53,769 nt of DNA from an uncultured Lachnospiraceae bacterium. GTDB lineage: Bacteria > Bacillota_A > Clostridia > Lachnospirales > Lachnospiraceae. Numbering within the stretch: the stretch's first letter is position 1; every line of letters begins with the position of its first letter. The stretch is from positions 1 through 53,769 of the forward strand of contig CAJUDN010000010.1 in assembly GCA_910585355.1 (NCBI GenBank). Reading direction: 5' to 3'. Positions 25,014-34,220 of the stretch are shown here, one piece after another. A model generated the notes under the pieces. It had not been told where the DNA came from. It ran no database searches and worked only from the letters and a program-made list of their open reading frames with translations. A program made the translations under genes and the position numbers.

Positions 25014-26291
25014 ATGGAAAAGAGCAATGTGAAGTACGGCGCATATGTGAAAATTCTGGAGGAGGAGTTAAAGCCCGCCATGGGATGTACAGAGCCCATT
25101 GCACTGGCGTATGCGGCTGCCATGGCCAGAAAGGTGCTGGGGGAGATGCCGGATAAAGTGGTGATTGGAGCCAGCGGAAGCATTATTAAGAATGTAAAAT
25201 CCGTCATTGTGCCCAACACTGACCATTTAAAGGGAATCCCGGCCGCCGCCGCCGCGGGAATTGTGGGGGGCGACCCTGATAAGGAGCTGGAGGTGATCGC
25301 CAGCGTGACTCCAGAGCAGATTGCCGGGATGAGGGAATTTCTGGCCAATACGGATATTTCTGTAGAGTATGTGGACAATGGACTGACCTTTGAGATTGTC
25401 GTTACTTTATATAAGGGAGATTCTTATTCCAAGGTAAGAATTGTAAACTACCATACCAACATTGTTCTTATTGAAAAGAATGGGGAGAAGTTAAAGGAAA
25501 TTGTTGTAGAGGGAGAGGATGAGGAAGGCCTTACGGACCGTTCCCTTCTTAATATGGAAGATATCTGGGATTTCATCAATACGGTGGATGTGGAAGACGT
25601 AAAGCCGGTGCTGGAGCGTCAGATGAAGTATAATATGGCCATTGCCGAGGAAGGAATGAAGGGAAATTACGGCGCGAATATCGGTAAGGTCCTGATGGAG
25701 ATGAACGGCGGCGATGTAAGGACGAGGGCAAGAGCCATGGCGGCTGCCGGCTCGGACGCCAGAATGAACGGCTGTGAGCTTCCTGTTATTATTAATTCCG
25801 GAAGCGGGAATCAGGGCATTACTGCCTCCGTTCCGGTTGTGGTTTACGCAAGAGAACTTGGGGTGGATGATGACAAGCTGTACCGTGCCCTGGCGCTTTC
25901 AGATTTGACCGCAATCTGTCAGAAGACCCCCATCGGACGCCTTTCCGCTTACTGCGGGGCCGTAAGCGCAGGCGCAGGCGCGGGAGCGGGCATTGCCTAT
26001 CTTAACGGAGGAGGTTTTGATGAGGTGGCCCATACGATTGTCAATGCTGTGGCCATTCTTTCCGGAACCATCTGCGACGGAGCCAAGGCCTCCTGCGCCG
26101 CCAAGATTGCCGAGGCTGTGGATGCCGGAATATTGGGCTATAACATGTATATCCGCGGACAGCAGTTCTATGACGGAGACGGAATTGTCACCAAAGGCGT
26201 TGACAATACCATGAAGAATGTGGGACGTCTGGCAAGAGAGGGTATGAAAGCCACCAATACAGAGATCATTAACATTATGATCGGACGGTAA
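25014..26291 (+). CDS. cyuA: L-cysteine desulfidase / CyuA (UPF0597) family protein
   Basis: 425 residues of the UPF0597/serine-dehydratase-alpha-like family; characterised members are iron-sulfur enzymes that break L-cysteine into pyruvate, ammonia and sulfide under anaerobic conditions. Cysteine ligands are seen in the N-terminal MGCTEPIALAYAAA and in the C-terminal region (NGCELPV, LTAICQKTP, YCGAVSAGAGAGAG, TICDGAKASC). Glycine-rich GSGNQGITASVPV is the conserved core. Full length. Start after AAGGATAGGG. A strong terminator lies downstream. The neighbouring NSS transporter, on the other strand, could supply an amino-acid substrate. Confidence 0.88.
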   Translation: MEKSNVKYGAYVKILEEELKPAMGCTEPIALAYAAAMARKVLGEMPDKVVIGASGSIIKNVKSVIVPNTDHLKGIPAAAAAGIVGGDPDKELEVIASVTPEQIAGMREFLANTDISVEYVDNGLTFEIVVTLYKGDSYSKVRIVNYHTNIVLIEKNGEKLKEIVVEGEDEEGLTDRSLLNMEDIWDFINTVDVEDVKPVLERQMKYNMAIAEEGMKGNYGANIGKVLMEMNGGDVRTRARAMAAAGSDARMNGCELPVIINSGSGNQGITASVPVVVYARELGVDDDKLYRALALSDLTAICQKTPIGRLSAYCGAVSAGAGAGAGIAYLNGGGFDEVAHTIVNAVAILSGTICDGAKASCAAKIAEAVDAGILGYNMYIRGQQFYDGDGIVTKGVDNTMKNVGRLAREGMKATNTEIINIMIGR

Positions 26292-26356
26292 TTGAAAATG
26301 GAAGCATGGCATGTATGGAAAGATTGATGGAAAGATCAGTTTGATGAGCAGTGATT

Positions 26357-26405
26357 TTAAACGCCGGACGCAGGCGGCCGTATGGCCGCCGCGCCCGGCG
26401 TTTGC
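26357..26405. terminator. Bidirectional terminator between cyuA and the NSS gene
   Basis: AAACGCCGG / CCCGGCGTTT with an inner GGCGGCCGTATGGCCGCC stem, between two genes that converge. Confidence 0.7.
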
Positions 26406-26451
26406 TTACATGTTTAAAATTATAGGTCTGAACGTTTGCTGTGCCCGGCAT

Positions 26452-27810
26452 TTATAACAATCCCTGGACCAGAATCACCAGAATCAGCACAGGCAGAGTA
26501 TACTGGAAATAATATTTGAGAAACTTACTTTCCGGAATTTTAATCCCCTGTCCTTTATTGGCTTCAGCCAGATAGTGATCAAAGCCCCAGCCCCGGCGGG
26601 TGACGCAGAAAAGCAGATATATTAAAGAGCCCAGGGGCAGGAGAAGATTGCTTACTAAAAAGTCCTCGCTGTCTAAGACATCCCGGCCGCCAATAAGGCG
26701 AAGATCACTCCACAGGTTGTAGCCGAGCACACAGGGAAGGCTTAAAACGAGAATCAGTATACAGTTCACAGCAACAGCCTTCTTCCTGGACCATCCGAAA
26801 TTGTCGATACAGCTTGCCAACAGGTTTTCAAAGACGGCAATGACCGTGGAGAAGCTAGCGAACGTCATAAAGAGGAAGAACAGAGTTCCCCAGATCCGTC
26901 CGCCGGACATGTTGACAAATACGTTCGGCAGAGTGATGAAAATAAGCTGCGGTCCGGCATCAGGCTGTACGTCGAAGGAAAAGCAGGCCGGGAAAATAAT
27001 GAGTCCGGCCATGAGAGCCACGAAAGTATCCAGGGCGCAGATACGGACGGCTTCGCCGGCCAGGGTATGGCTGTCCGCCATATAGCTTCCAAAAATTTCC
27101 ATAGCGCCGATCCCGAGACTTAAGGTGAAAAAGGCCTGGTTCATGGCGGCTGTGATTACTTTTCCATATCCAACGTCTGAAGCTCTGGAAAAGTCGGGAA
27201 ACAGATAGAAGGAGGCCCCTTCTTTCGCTCCGGGAAGCAGCAGACTGTGAACAGCCAGAACTAAAATCAGCGCCAAAAGGGAGCACATCATCCATTTTGT
27301 GATGCGTTCCAGACCTTTTTGAATGCCGAGACTGCATACCAGAAAGCCGGCTAAAACGGTAACGGCCATCCAGAGCCCCATTTCCGACGGACTTGCCAGA
27401 AGGCTGCCAAAGACACCGGAAACGCCTTCGAAATCAAGTCCTGTGAAAGCGCCGGAGGCGAATTTAAAAAAGTAACTGAGCATCCAGCCGGAGACGGTGG
27501 TGTAATACATCATAAGAAGACAGCATCCTGCCACACAAAACCATCCGTGGATATGCCACCTGCTCCCAGGTTTTTCCAGGGCTCTGTAAGCCTGGACGGC
27601 GCTCTTTTTCCCGGCCCGCCCCACGGCCAGCTCCATGGTGAGGACCGGAACTCCCATGCACAGTAAAAAGAGCAGGTAGAACAACACAAATACACTCCCG
27701 CCGTTCTCTCCGGCCACATATGGGAAACGCCATACGTTCCCGATTCCAATGGCACATCCGGCGCTGACTAAAAGAAAGCCCAGCCGGGAGCCAAAATTCT
27801 CACGCTTCAT
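26452..27810 (-). CDS. Sodium-dependent amino-acid transporter, NSS/SNF family
   Basis: 452 residues, about eleven to twelve transmembrane segments, LeuT fold. The first segment has the conserved unwound sodium- and substrate-binding region AGCAIGIGNVWRFPYVAGENGG (about residues 18-39). Bacterial members (LeuT, MhsT, TnaT) import neutral amino acids with sodium; the substrate here is not determinable. Start after GGGGGAA. Promoter at 27864-27892 on the minus strand, TTGCAA-17-TATCAT. Confidence 0.92.
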   Translation of the reverse strand: MKRENFGSRLGFLLVSAGCAIGIGNVWRFPYVAGENGGSVFVLFYLLFLLCMGVPVLTMELAVGRAGKKSAVQAYRALEKPGSRWHIHGWFCVAGCCLLMMYYTTVSGWMLSYFFKFASGAFTGLDFEGVSGVFGSLLASPSEMGLWMAVTVLAGFLVCSLGIQKGLERITKWMMCSLLALILVLAVHSLLLPGAKEGASFYLFPDFSRASDVGYGKVITAAMNQAFFTLSLGIGAMEIFGSYMADSHTLAGEAVRICALDTFVALMAGLIIFPACFSFDVQPDAGPQLIFITLPNVFVNMSGGRIWGTLFFLFMTFASFSTVIAVFENLLASCIDNFGWSRKKAVAVNCILILVLSLPCVLGYNLWSDLRLIGGRDVLDSEDFLVSNLLLPLGSLIYLLFCVTRRGWGFDHYLAEANKGQGIKIPESKFLKYYFQYTLPVLILVILVQGLL

Positions 27811-27863
27811 AGTTCTTTCCCCCTTGAAATAAAGTTACTGTTCGCGGAAATAAACGCCCTCTT

Positions 27864-27892
27864 ATGATAAACCAGACGATATGAAATTGCAA
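27864..27892 (-). promoter_or_regulatory. Promoter of NSS transporter gene
   Basis: Minus strand TTGCAA (27887-27892), 17 bp, TATCAT (27864-27869). Confidence 0.55.
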
Positions 27893-28026
27893 CCGCAAAT
27901 ATTTGTATGGCAGGATTTGTTTTGAGCTGGCTACATAGGCAGGTTGTTGCTTAATGCACTTTAAAAACATCCTTTTTTGTGATATAAATAAAACAGATTA
28001 TCAGATGAAATCGGAGTGAGACGGAT

Positions 28027-28770
28027 TTGAAGATAGCTTTGGTGGACGACGAACAGGAATGTCTGGGGGAAATGGCCAAACTGATCAGCAGCTTTAGTAC
28101 ACAGCATCACTGCCATATAGATACCATCCCCTTCTTAGACGGAGAGGCATTTCTTGAAGTATTTGAGGCCGGGGGATTTTCGGCTGTATTCATGGATATT
28201 TACATGGAAGGTATGGACGGGATTGCCGCCGCGCTGAAAATGCGGGGGATAGACAGCAGGTGCATCCTTGTGTTCCTTACCTCCAGCACGGAGTTTATGC
28301 CGGATGCCTTTTCCTGCCATGCTTTTGAATATATTACCAAGCCCTTGGTTCCCCGGCGTATTTTTAATGTACTGGAGGATATCCTGAAGGTGCTTCCGCC
28401 CCAGGAGAAATATATAGAGGTGATAAGCAACAGGAAAACCCTTCGGGTATATCTGGATAGGGTTGCTTTTGCCGTAACAGATGCCCATTATCTTGATATC
28501 GGTCTTTTGGATGGGGAAAAGCTGCGCTGTCGTATGACTATGGGGGAATTTATAGGGCTTACGGACAAGGATTCCCGTTTTTTGCTTATTAATAAGGGGA
28601 TTGCGGTGAATGTCGAATACATCCTTGGATTTGAGGATAATTGCTGTATACTGGAAAACGGCGGGAAATTTCCCATCCGCGTGCGGGACCGGTTAAAGAT
28701 CCAGCAGGCGGCAAGGGATTACCATTTTAGAAAAATACGCAGAAACCAGCGGCACAGGAAAGGAGACTGA
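28027..28770 (+). CDS. LytTR-type response regulator
   Basis: 247 residues: receiver domain with acidic pocket (VDDEQE at 6-11), phosphoacceptor Asp57 (VFMDIYMEG) and the conserved Lys of YITKPL, followed by a LytTR DNA-binding domain (about 140-240, YIEVISNRKTLRVYLD ... LLINKGIAVNVEYILG). LytTR proteins activate promoters through pairs of short direct repeats. The start is TTG with GGAGTGAG upstream. The histidine kinase gene starts 2 nt after its stop, forming a two-component pair. The LRR surface protein gene downstream, with duplicated upstream motifs, is the obvious candidate target. Confidence 0.92.
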   Translation: MKIALVDDEQECLGEMAKLISSFSTQHHCHIDTIPFLDGEAFLEVFEAGGFSAVFMDIYMEGMDGIAAALKMRGIDSRCILVFLTSSTEFMPDAFSCHAFEYITKPLVPRRIFNVLEDILKVLPPQEKYIEVISNRKTLRVYLDRVAFAVTDAHYLDIGLLDGEKLRCRMTMGEFIGLTDKDSRFLLINKGIAVNVEYILGFEDNCCILENGGKFPIRVRDRLKIQQAARDYHFRKIRRNQRHRKGD

Positions 28771-28772
28771 CG

Positions 28773-30089
28773 ATGGAGATCAACCGATGGCTGTCAGCCT
28801 TTCCCCAGTTTTTAGTGCTGCTGCCTTCAGCGGCATCCTGCTATTATACAATGAAGAACCAGCTAAGGTACACACCCCGTAAGACGGTCGTTTTGTCCGG
28901 GGTTATTTTGATTTCCTATTCCATCCTGTGTTCCTGCTTCTGTACTCTGTTCCGGATGGATGTGAATACTCTTTTCCTGTTGTCCCTTGTCCTGTTCTTT
29001 TTTATATTCCGCCGCATGGTGATAAGCGACCTGCCAAGATGTCTTGCCGTTTATGTGGGGGTCTGTGCCGTCCAGGCCTTTCCGGCCCAGTTTGCCTATT
29101 CTTTTGACGCCTTTCTCCATCCCACATCCGGGATGGCAAACTTTTCTCCGGAGGCCGCCTTCTTTCAGCTTGGGATTTCCTGCCTGATTGCGGCTGTTTT
29201 CGCCTGGCCTGCCAGCCAGTATTTTTTCCAGAGAGTTGACAGCCTGGATTTTCCGGGGGTATGGTACTCGACGGTTGTATTTTCCGCTGTGTTTTTTGTT
29301 TTTAACAAAATTGCTGTTCCCAAATCCTATGCTACCATTCATACAGGACGTATGTTTTTCCTTTTTCTGCTGTTGGAGATATGCCTTTTTGCAGTGCTTA
29401 TTGCTATCTATGTGCTATTTTACTGGAGCACAACTGTTATACTGGAACATGCAAAACTAAAGGAGCGGGCTCAGATTTTTGAGATGCAGTCCCGCCAGTA
29501 CCAGACGCTGCTGGAGCATATGCGTCAGACCGCAAGGCTGCGCCATGATTTCCGCCATGGCCTGAGGCTGCTCTCTTCCCTTGCGGAAAAGGGGGACATG
29601 GACAGCATCCGGAAATATCTTGCAGATAACGAAGCCAGCCTTACAGAGAGGGTGCCTGTAAATTACTGTGCCAATGCCGCAATGAACGCATTGTTTGGCT
29701 ATTACCATGAAATGGCTGTCTCTGCAGGCGTAGACACAGACTGGCACATTGAGCTGCCCAATCCCCTTTCTGTCACTGAGACGGATATGGCCTCTCTGCT
29801 GGGAAACCTGATTGAAAACGCCATACAGGGATGCCTTACTGTGCCGGAGAACAGAAGGTATTTCTGCCTGACTACGGAAATCCGCCACGGCATCAGCCTG
29901 TACATCGTGTCCACCAATAGCTTTGACGGAGAAATCAGGAAAGGGGCGGATGGCTACCGCTCCACAAAACACAGCGGGCAGGGGACAGGACTTGTTTCCA
30001 TAGCTGCTGTTGCAGAAAAATATGGAGGCCAGGCTCAGATATCCAACAGTGATTCGGAGTTTTGTGTGGATGTGGTTCTGGAGATATAG
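28773..30089 (+). CDS. Sensor histidine kinase, GHKL type (AgrC-like)
   Basis: 438 residues. Six or seven transmembrane segments occupy about 1-220; a short coiled segment leads to the phosphoacceptor His in ARLRHDFRHG (about 255) and the GHKL ATPase domain with N-box LLGNLIENAIQG and G-box GTGLVSIAAVAEKYGG. This layout is that of peptide-sensing partners of LytTR regulators, but no signal-peptide gene or exporter is seen nearby. Follows the regulator gene with GGAGACTG. A terminator-like hairpin lies at 30179-30218. Confidence 0.92.
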   Translation: MEINRWLSAFPQFLVLLPSAASCYYTMKNQLRYTPRKTVVLSGVILISYSILCSCFCTLFRMDVNTLFLLSLVLFFFIFRRMVISDLPRCLAVYVGVCAVQAFPAQFAYSFDAFLHPTSGMANFSPEAAFFQLGISCLIAAVFAWPASQYFFQRVDSLDFPGVWYSTVVFSAVFFVFNKIAVPKSYATIHTGRMFFLFLLLEICLFAVLIAIYVLFYWSTTVILEHAKLKERAQIFEMQSRQYQTLLEHMRQTARLRHDFRHGLRLLSSLAEKGDMDSIRKYLADNEASLTERVPVNYCANAAMNALFGYYHEMAVSAGVDTDWHIELPNPLSVTETDMASLLGNLIENAIQGCLTVPENRRYFCLTTEIRHGISLYIVSTNSFDGEIRKGADGYRSTKHSGQGTGLVSIAAVAEKYGGQAQISNSDSEFCVDVVLEI

Positions 30090-30126
30090 CTTATCCCAAC
30101 AGCAATACGTTATTGCCAGAAAATTG

Positions 30127-30278
30127 ACGTTCCTGCCAGATGTCTTGTTTTCCAAAAGAAAATTTTTATAATGATTAAAAAACTGCCTTTCAGAATCCTC
30201 TGTTTATGGCGGTTTTTTGTTTCATCGGGTGTACGTTCCTGTAAATCAAAAAAGGGCTGCCATCTGCAAATGTCTTGT
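30127..30278 (+). promoter_or_regulatory. Duplicated motifs upstream of the LRR gene
   Basis: ACGTTCCTG occurs at 30127-30135 and 30233-30241 (106 bp apart, about ten helical turns); ATGTCTTGT occurs at 30140-30148 and 30270-30278. Candidate binding sites for the adjacent LytTR regulator. The first pair overlaps a possible promoter TTGTTT (30145-30150)-16-TATAAT (30167-30172); a weaker second one is TTGTTT (30217-30222)-17-TGTAAA (30240-30245). Confidence 0.5.
30179..30218 (+). terminator. Terminator after the histidine kinase gene
   Basis: AAAACTGCC / GGCGGTTTT (one mismatch) followed by a T-run. Confidence 0.65.
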
Positions 30279-30321
30279 AAACGGAAACCAGGAATTTTCT
30301 GAGGAAGGAGGTGGACAGGAT

Positions 30322-30753
30322 ATGTTAAAATGGCCGGTGGTTTTTTTGGGGGGGGGGGGCATAAAGGAAAAAAAGGCTCTCCCAAAGGAGAGCCTGCATT
30401 TAAATATTTCCCGGGGCGGGATTCCCCTGCTTGTTTTGGGAACCGGAACAAAATTCAAAGAGAGGAAAATGCGGAATGAAAAAGAGGAGATTATTAAGCC
30501 TGCTGCTGTGCGGTACCATGTTATTTTTCCTTTGTGCCCGGCCGGCATTTGCCCAATCAGGCGCACAGATTCAGGACAGTGGTATCGGGGAAGCCGGTGG
30601 AGAAGAGGAATATCTGGAAGAGGGAGACAGCACATCAGACAGCAATGCCACTCCCTCCAATGCGGTGAAACAGGAGCCGGAAGAGGGGGGACAGCTGGCG
30701 GCTATTCTCCTGGCCGGAGAAATCGCTTCTGGGGATTTTGGAGATGGCGATAG
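30322..30753 (+). CDS. Upstream ORF crossing a T7G12 tract, frame-variable
   Basis: Starts at ATG 30322 with a perfect AAGGAGGT 10 nt upstream and runs MLKWPVVFLGGGG through the homopolymer (T 30341-30347, G 30348-30359). With twelve G it continues 143 codons, passing out of frame over the LRR start; it has no recognisable homology there. With eleven G it stops two codons past the tract (GCA TAA). With thirteen G it stops at 30477-30479, overlapping the LRR start codon as ATGA. The strong ribosome site and these outcomes suggest a regulatory leader ORF and not a gene with a useful product in this frame. The tract length needs confirming because homopolymers are error-prone. Confidence 0.45.
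   Translation: MLKWPVVFLGGGGIKEKKALPKESLHLNISRGGIPLLVLGTGTKFKERKMRNEKEEIIKPAAVRYHVIFPLCPAGICPIRRTDSGQWYRGSRWRRGISGRGRQHIRQQCHSLQCGETGAGRGGTAGGYSPGRRNRFWGFWRWR
30348..30359 (+). repeat. Poly-G tract (12 G after 7 T)
   Basis: Longest homopolymer in the window, located between a strong Shine-Dalgarno and the surface-protein gene; a typical substrate for slipped-strand phase variation. Confidence 0.85.
30375..30394. terminator. Leader hairpin downstream of poly-G tract
   Basis: GGCTCTCC-caaa-GGAGAGCC, perfect 8-bp stem. Preceded by an A-run, so it is a good terminator for the minus strand; on the plus strand there is no U-run and it is more likely a leader structure sensitive to ribosome passage. 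Confidence 0.55.
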
Positions 30754-33700
30754 CCTTCACTGGGAGTTAGCGGATGGAACCCTTACGATCACAGGAAGCG
30801 GAGAGATGCCTGATTTTAGGTTAGAAGCAAACCGGCCATGGCATTCCTATAAAGGAGAAATTACCAAGGTCATCATTGAGGATGGGGTTACTTCTGTGGG
30901 AAATTATGCATTTGCAAACTGTGCAAATCTTACAGAGCTGCAGCTAACGGATGATATTGTAAGAATCGGGAATGACACCTTTGAGAATTGCAATGATCTT
31001 GAACTGAATGAGCTGCCCCCTAATGTCACCTCCATTGGGAGCAATGCATTTTATTATTGCCAAAAACTTGCTTTGACCAATTTGCCTGACGGGGTTGATT
31101 TTATTGGAAATTATGCATTCTGCGGCTGCTTTGAGCTTGCGTTAGAAAAACTGCCTGACGGTATTTCCGTTATCAATGAGTCTGCGTTTTCTAATTGTAA
31201 AAAATTGGCGTTGACCGAGCTGCCGGCAGGTATTACTTCTATCAAAACTAGTGCATTCAGCGGCTGTGTAAACCTTGCGCTGACCGAGCTGCCTGCCAAT
31301 GTTACAACGATTGGGGATTCTGCGTTTCAGCAGTGTGCCAATCTGGCTCTGACCAGCCTGCCCCAGGGGATTACGGATATTGGGAATTTCGCCTTTGATA
31401 CCTGCAAAAACATTAAATTGACGAAGCTCCCTGAGAATATAAAAATCATCAAAAGATTTGCGTTTTCCAACTGTGAAAACCTTGCGTTGACCGAGCTGCC
31501 CGGGGGTCTTACGAATATCTGGGAGAGAGGATTTGTGAATTGCAGAAACCTTGCCTTGACCGAGATACCGGAAAGTGTCCAGTCCATAGGCATGTATGCT
31601 TTTGCCGGCTGTACCGGTTTGACCGAGCTGACCTTTACCAGAAATCCTGCCCCCACATTTTCCTATGATGCCTTTGGCGGCTGTGAAAATCTTATTATTC
31701 GCGTTCCTGAGGGGGTTGGAGGGTATGAGAACAACAGTGTAATCTCCGATAAAATCCCCCATAAGGTGACGGTGCAGGCCGGGGAAAACGGTAGTGCCTC
31801 TGCTTCTTTGGTTGAAGCGAAGAAAGGGACGGAAATCACGTTGACTGCCACCCCAAACCAAGGCTATCATTTAAAGGAATGGCAGGTTACGGCAGGGGGA
31901 GTAACGGTTACGGATAATACCTTTGTTATGCCTGTCGAAAATGTGACGATTCAGGCAGTTTTTGAAAGAGACATTCTCCCGGCGGTGACAGGCCAGCCCC
32001 AGAACCAGAGGGTTGCCGCGGGCCAGACCGTTACTTTTGCCGTAACCGCAGTGGGCGCCCCTGCCCCAACCTGTCAATGGCAGGTAAGCAAGGACGGCAG
32101 CAGTTGGGAAGATATTTCGGGCAGCACAGACAGCAGTTATACCATAGAAAAAGCCGAGAAAAGCATGGACGGCTGGAAGTACCGGTGCCTTGTTGCCAGC
32201 AGCTTAGGCAGCGTGACAAGTGATGAAGCCGTGTTAACCGTGGATTCTACGGACGCAGGGATACAGTCCGTTTCTGTAGACGGGACAGAGGGCACAGTGG
32301 GCGGAACAGAAATTACCGTTGTGCTGCCTTATGGAACAGCCCTGCCCGCGGAGAATGGAAAGATTTTGATTATCCCGGCTGACGGAGCCACCGTTTCCGC
32401 CCTGGCCACCGCTGACAGCGGAGCAACATGGACCTTTACCGTCACCGCAGAGGACGGCACAACCACACAAAACTACAGGATAAATGTTTCTAACGGGCCA
32501 AACCCGGCTGCGGGAAATGTAGCTGACGTGGGGGCTGTAAAAGCCAGGCTTCAGAGTATGAGCTGGATTGTGGGGCAATCTGAGGCAAACACGGAAGCAA
32601 GGGTGAAGGCATGGATTGAAGATCAGCTTCAGGGCATGGATCTGAATCATGTGACTTGTATCGTTTCCCTGACAGGCTTTACTTCGGCTTTGGCCGGAAG
32701 CAGTACGGACAGGGAAGGGACAGACGGCAGCTTTTCCTTTACTGTTTCCCTGTCAAAAGGCGAAGGAGATACATTTGCAACCGATACAACAGCAGAGATG
32801 GAGGGCAGGATTACCGCAGCATTGTATCAGGCAAAGGAGTACAAGATTTCCCTCAGCGCAAGCCCTGCAGCCGGCGGCGCCGTTTTTGGCGGCGGGACTT
32901 ACAGGGAAAACACTTCTGCAACTGTTGAGGCTTCTGCAAATGAGGGGTATCATTTTGTAAAATGGACGGAGGGGGAGAGCCAGGTCAGCGCCAGTGCAAG
33001 CTATACCTTCTCTGTTACAGACAGCCGCAGCCTTACCGCGGTGTTTGAAAGGGACAGCGCTTCGCCGGATCCCCAGCCGCCTCAGCCTCCGGAGTCTGTG
33101 AGCTACAGCATAAGGGTGGAGACTGAGGGAAGGGGCATCGCCTCCGCATCTTCGACTTCGGCCCCGGCGGGTACGGAGATCACCTTGAACGCCGCACCGG
33201 AAGGAGGGTATCACTTTAAGGAATGGCAGGTGGTATCTGGCAACGTGGAAATTAGGGGAAACAGTTTTACCATGCCAGAGGGAGACGTGGCTGTAAGAGC
33301 CGTTTTCCAAAAGAACAGCAGTGGCGGCGGAGGCGGTGACTCCAGCTCCGACAGCGGAGACAGCGTCAGCGGAAACAGTTCCAAGGCAGTGAGTCCCGGC
33401 AGCGGCGGCTACGCCATGGAAGGCGCCTGGCAGAGCGATGGCCAGGGAGGATGGAAATTCCGGAAAAAGGATGGGAGTTTTGCGGCCAGCACATGGGGAC
33501 ACATCAACGGCTGTTGGTATTATTTCGATGCCCACAGCAACATGGCTACCGGGTGGTGCTCGGTTAACGGTCACTGGTATTATCTGAATTCCGCAGAGGA
33601 AGGCGGTCAGGGAGCCATGATCAGCGGATGGTATTTTGATCCCGTTTATCAGAGCTGGTTCTATCTGCTTCCGGAGGGAAGCATGGCTACCGGATGGCAG

Positions 33701-33895
33701 TTGGTGGACGGAAGATGGTACTATCTGAATCCCAGCGCTGAGGGAACCCAGGGGGCTATGGTCACCGGATGGCAGAAAATCGGGGAGAAATGGTATTACC
33801 TGAACCCAGAGCCAGGGGCGGCCCAGGGAGCCATGGCAGCCAGCACCACAATTGACGGCTATTATGTAGGCGAGGACGGCGCCAGAGCAGAATAG
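30476..33895 (+). CDS. Secreted BspA-type LRR surface protein with cell-wall-binding repeats
   Basis: 1,139 residues. Signal peptide MKKRRLLSLLLCGTMLFFLC... cleaved near AFA-Q. About ten 23-residue leucine-rich repeats of the BspA/TpLRR type (ALTELPAGITSI..SAFSGC pattern, roughly 110-390), a beta bacterial-repeat domain (430-500), an Ig-like domain (about 505-595), a cadherin-like beta domain, two further bacterial-repeat domains (820-970), a Gly/Ser linker, and C-terminal aromatic cell-wall-binding repeats (WYYLNPSAEG, GWQKIGEKWYYL; about 1010-1139). It should be held non-covalently on the cell wall and act in adhesion or host contact. Start chosen at 30476 (AGAGGA upstream, start of signal peptide). 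Adjacent two-component system and the poly-G leader suggest switched expression. Confidence 0.92.
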   Translation: MKKRRLLSLLLCGTMLFFLCARPAFAQSGAQIQDSGIGEAGGEEEYLEEGDSTSDSNATPSNAVKQEPEEGGQLAAILLAGEIASGDFGDGDSLHWELADGTLTITGSGEMPDFRLEANRPWHSYKGEITKVIIEDGVTSVGNYAFANCANLTELQLTDDIVRIGNDTFENCNDLELNELPPNVTSIGSNAFYYCQKLALTNLPDGVDFIGNYAFCGCFELALEKLPDGISVINESAFSNCKKLALTELPAGITSIKTSAFSGCVNLALTELPANVTTIGDSAFQQCANLALTSLPQGITDIGNFAFDTCKNIKLTKLPENIKIIKRFAFSNCENLALTELPGGLTNIWERGFVNCRNLALTEIPESVQSIGMYAFAGCTGLTELTFTRNPAPTFSYDAFGGCENLIIRVPEGVGGYENNSVISDKIPHKVTVQAGENGSASASLVEAKKGTEITLTATPNQGYHLKEWQVTAGGVTVTDNTFVMPVENVTIQAVFERDILPAVTGQPQNQRVAAGQTVTFAVTAVGAPAPTCQWQVSKDGSSWEDISGSTDSSYTIEKAEKSMDGWKYRCLVASSLGSVTSDEAVLTVDSTDAGIQSVSVDGTEGTVGGTEITVVLPYGTALPAENGKILIIPADGATVSALATADSGATWTFTVTAEDGTTTQNYRINVSNGPNPAAGNVADVGAVKARLQSMSWIVGQSEANTEARVKAWIEDQLQGMDLNHVTCIVSLTGFTSALAGSSTDREGTDGSFSFTVSLSKGEGDTFATDTTAEMEGRITAALYQAKEYKISLSASPAAGGAVFGGGTYRENTSATVEASANEGYHFVKWTEGESQVSASASYTFSVTDSRSLTAVFERDSASPDPQPPQPPESVSYSIRVETEGRGIASASSTSAPAGTEITLNAAPEGGYHFKEWQVVSGNVEIRGNSFTMPEGDVAVRAVFQKNSSGGGGGDSSSDSGDSVSGNSSKAVSPGSGGYAMEGAWQSDGQGGWKFRKKDGSFAASTWGHINGCWYYFDAHSNMATGWCSVNGHWYYLNSAEEGGQGAMISGWYFDPVYQSWFYLLPEGSMATGWQLVDGRWYYLNPSAEGTQGAMVTGWQKIGEKWYYLNPEPGAAQGAMAASTTIDGYYVGEDGARAE

Positions 33896-33916
33896 GCGGT
33901 AAAATCGTTTCACCAG

Positions 33917-33959
33917 ATCCGCATCGGTTTCCTGTGCAGGGGCCGATGTGGATTTTTTT
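33917..33959 (+). terminator. Terminator after the LRR gene
   Basis: ATCCGCATCGG / CCGATGTGGAT followed by seven T. Beyond it, 33960-34220 contains another hairpin (TCTGCC/GGCAGGA then T-run, around 34032-34055) and no gene. Confidence 0.8.
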
Positions 33960-34220
33960 ATTCCATAGGAAACTTAGTATCGCACTGCGGCAGAGAGGAA
34001 GATGCCGCTGTCGTGACCCGCCGCAGGCGGAGTGTTCTGCCGGGCAGGATTCTTTTTTGCGGATGTCAGAGCGCGTGAACCATTCCGCCATGGGTGTCCG
34101 GGAGGATCCGTGGGGATGGTGGAAACGCCGTTTAGGAAATTTCCTGAATTCCTGCAGTGCAATTTGGCAGAAATGTCTATTTTTTTCCGGATTATGCCTA
34201 TTTCTTTAGAGGGTCTGATG

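Noticed and set aside
32753..33913. Long open frame antisense to the 3' part of the LRR gene
   Set aside because: No ribosome binding site, no family resemblance; arises from codon bias opposite a repetitive gene.
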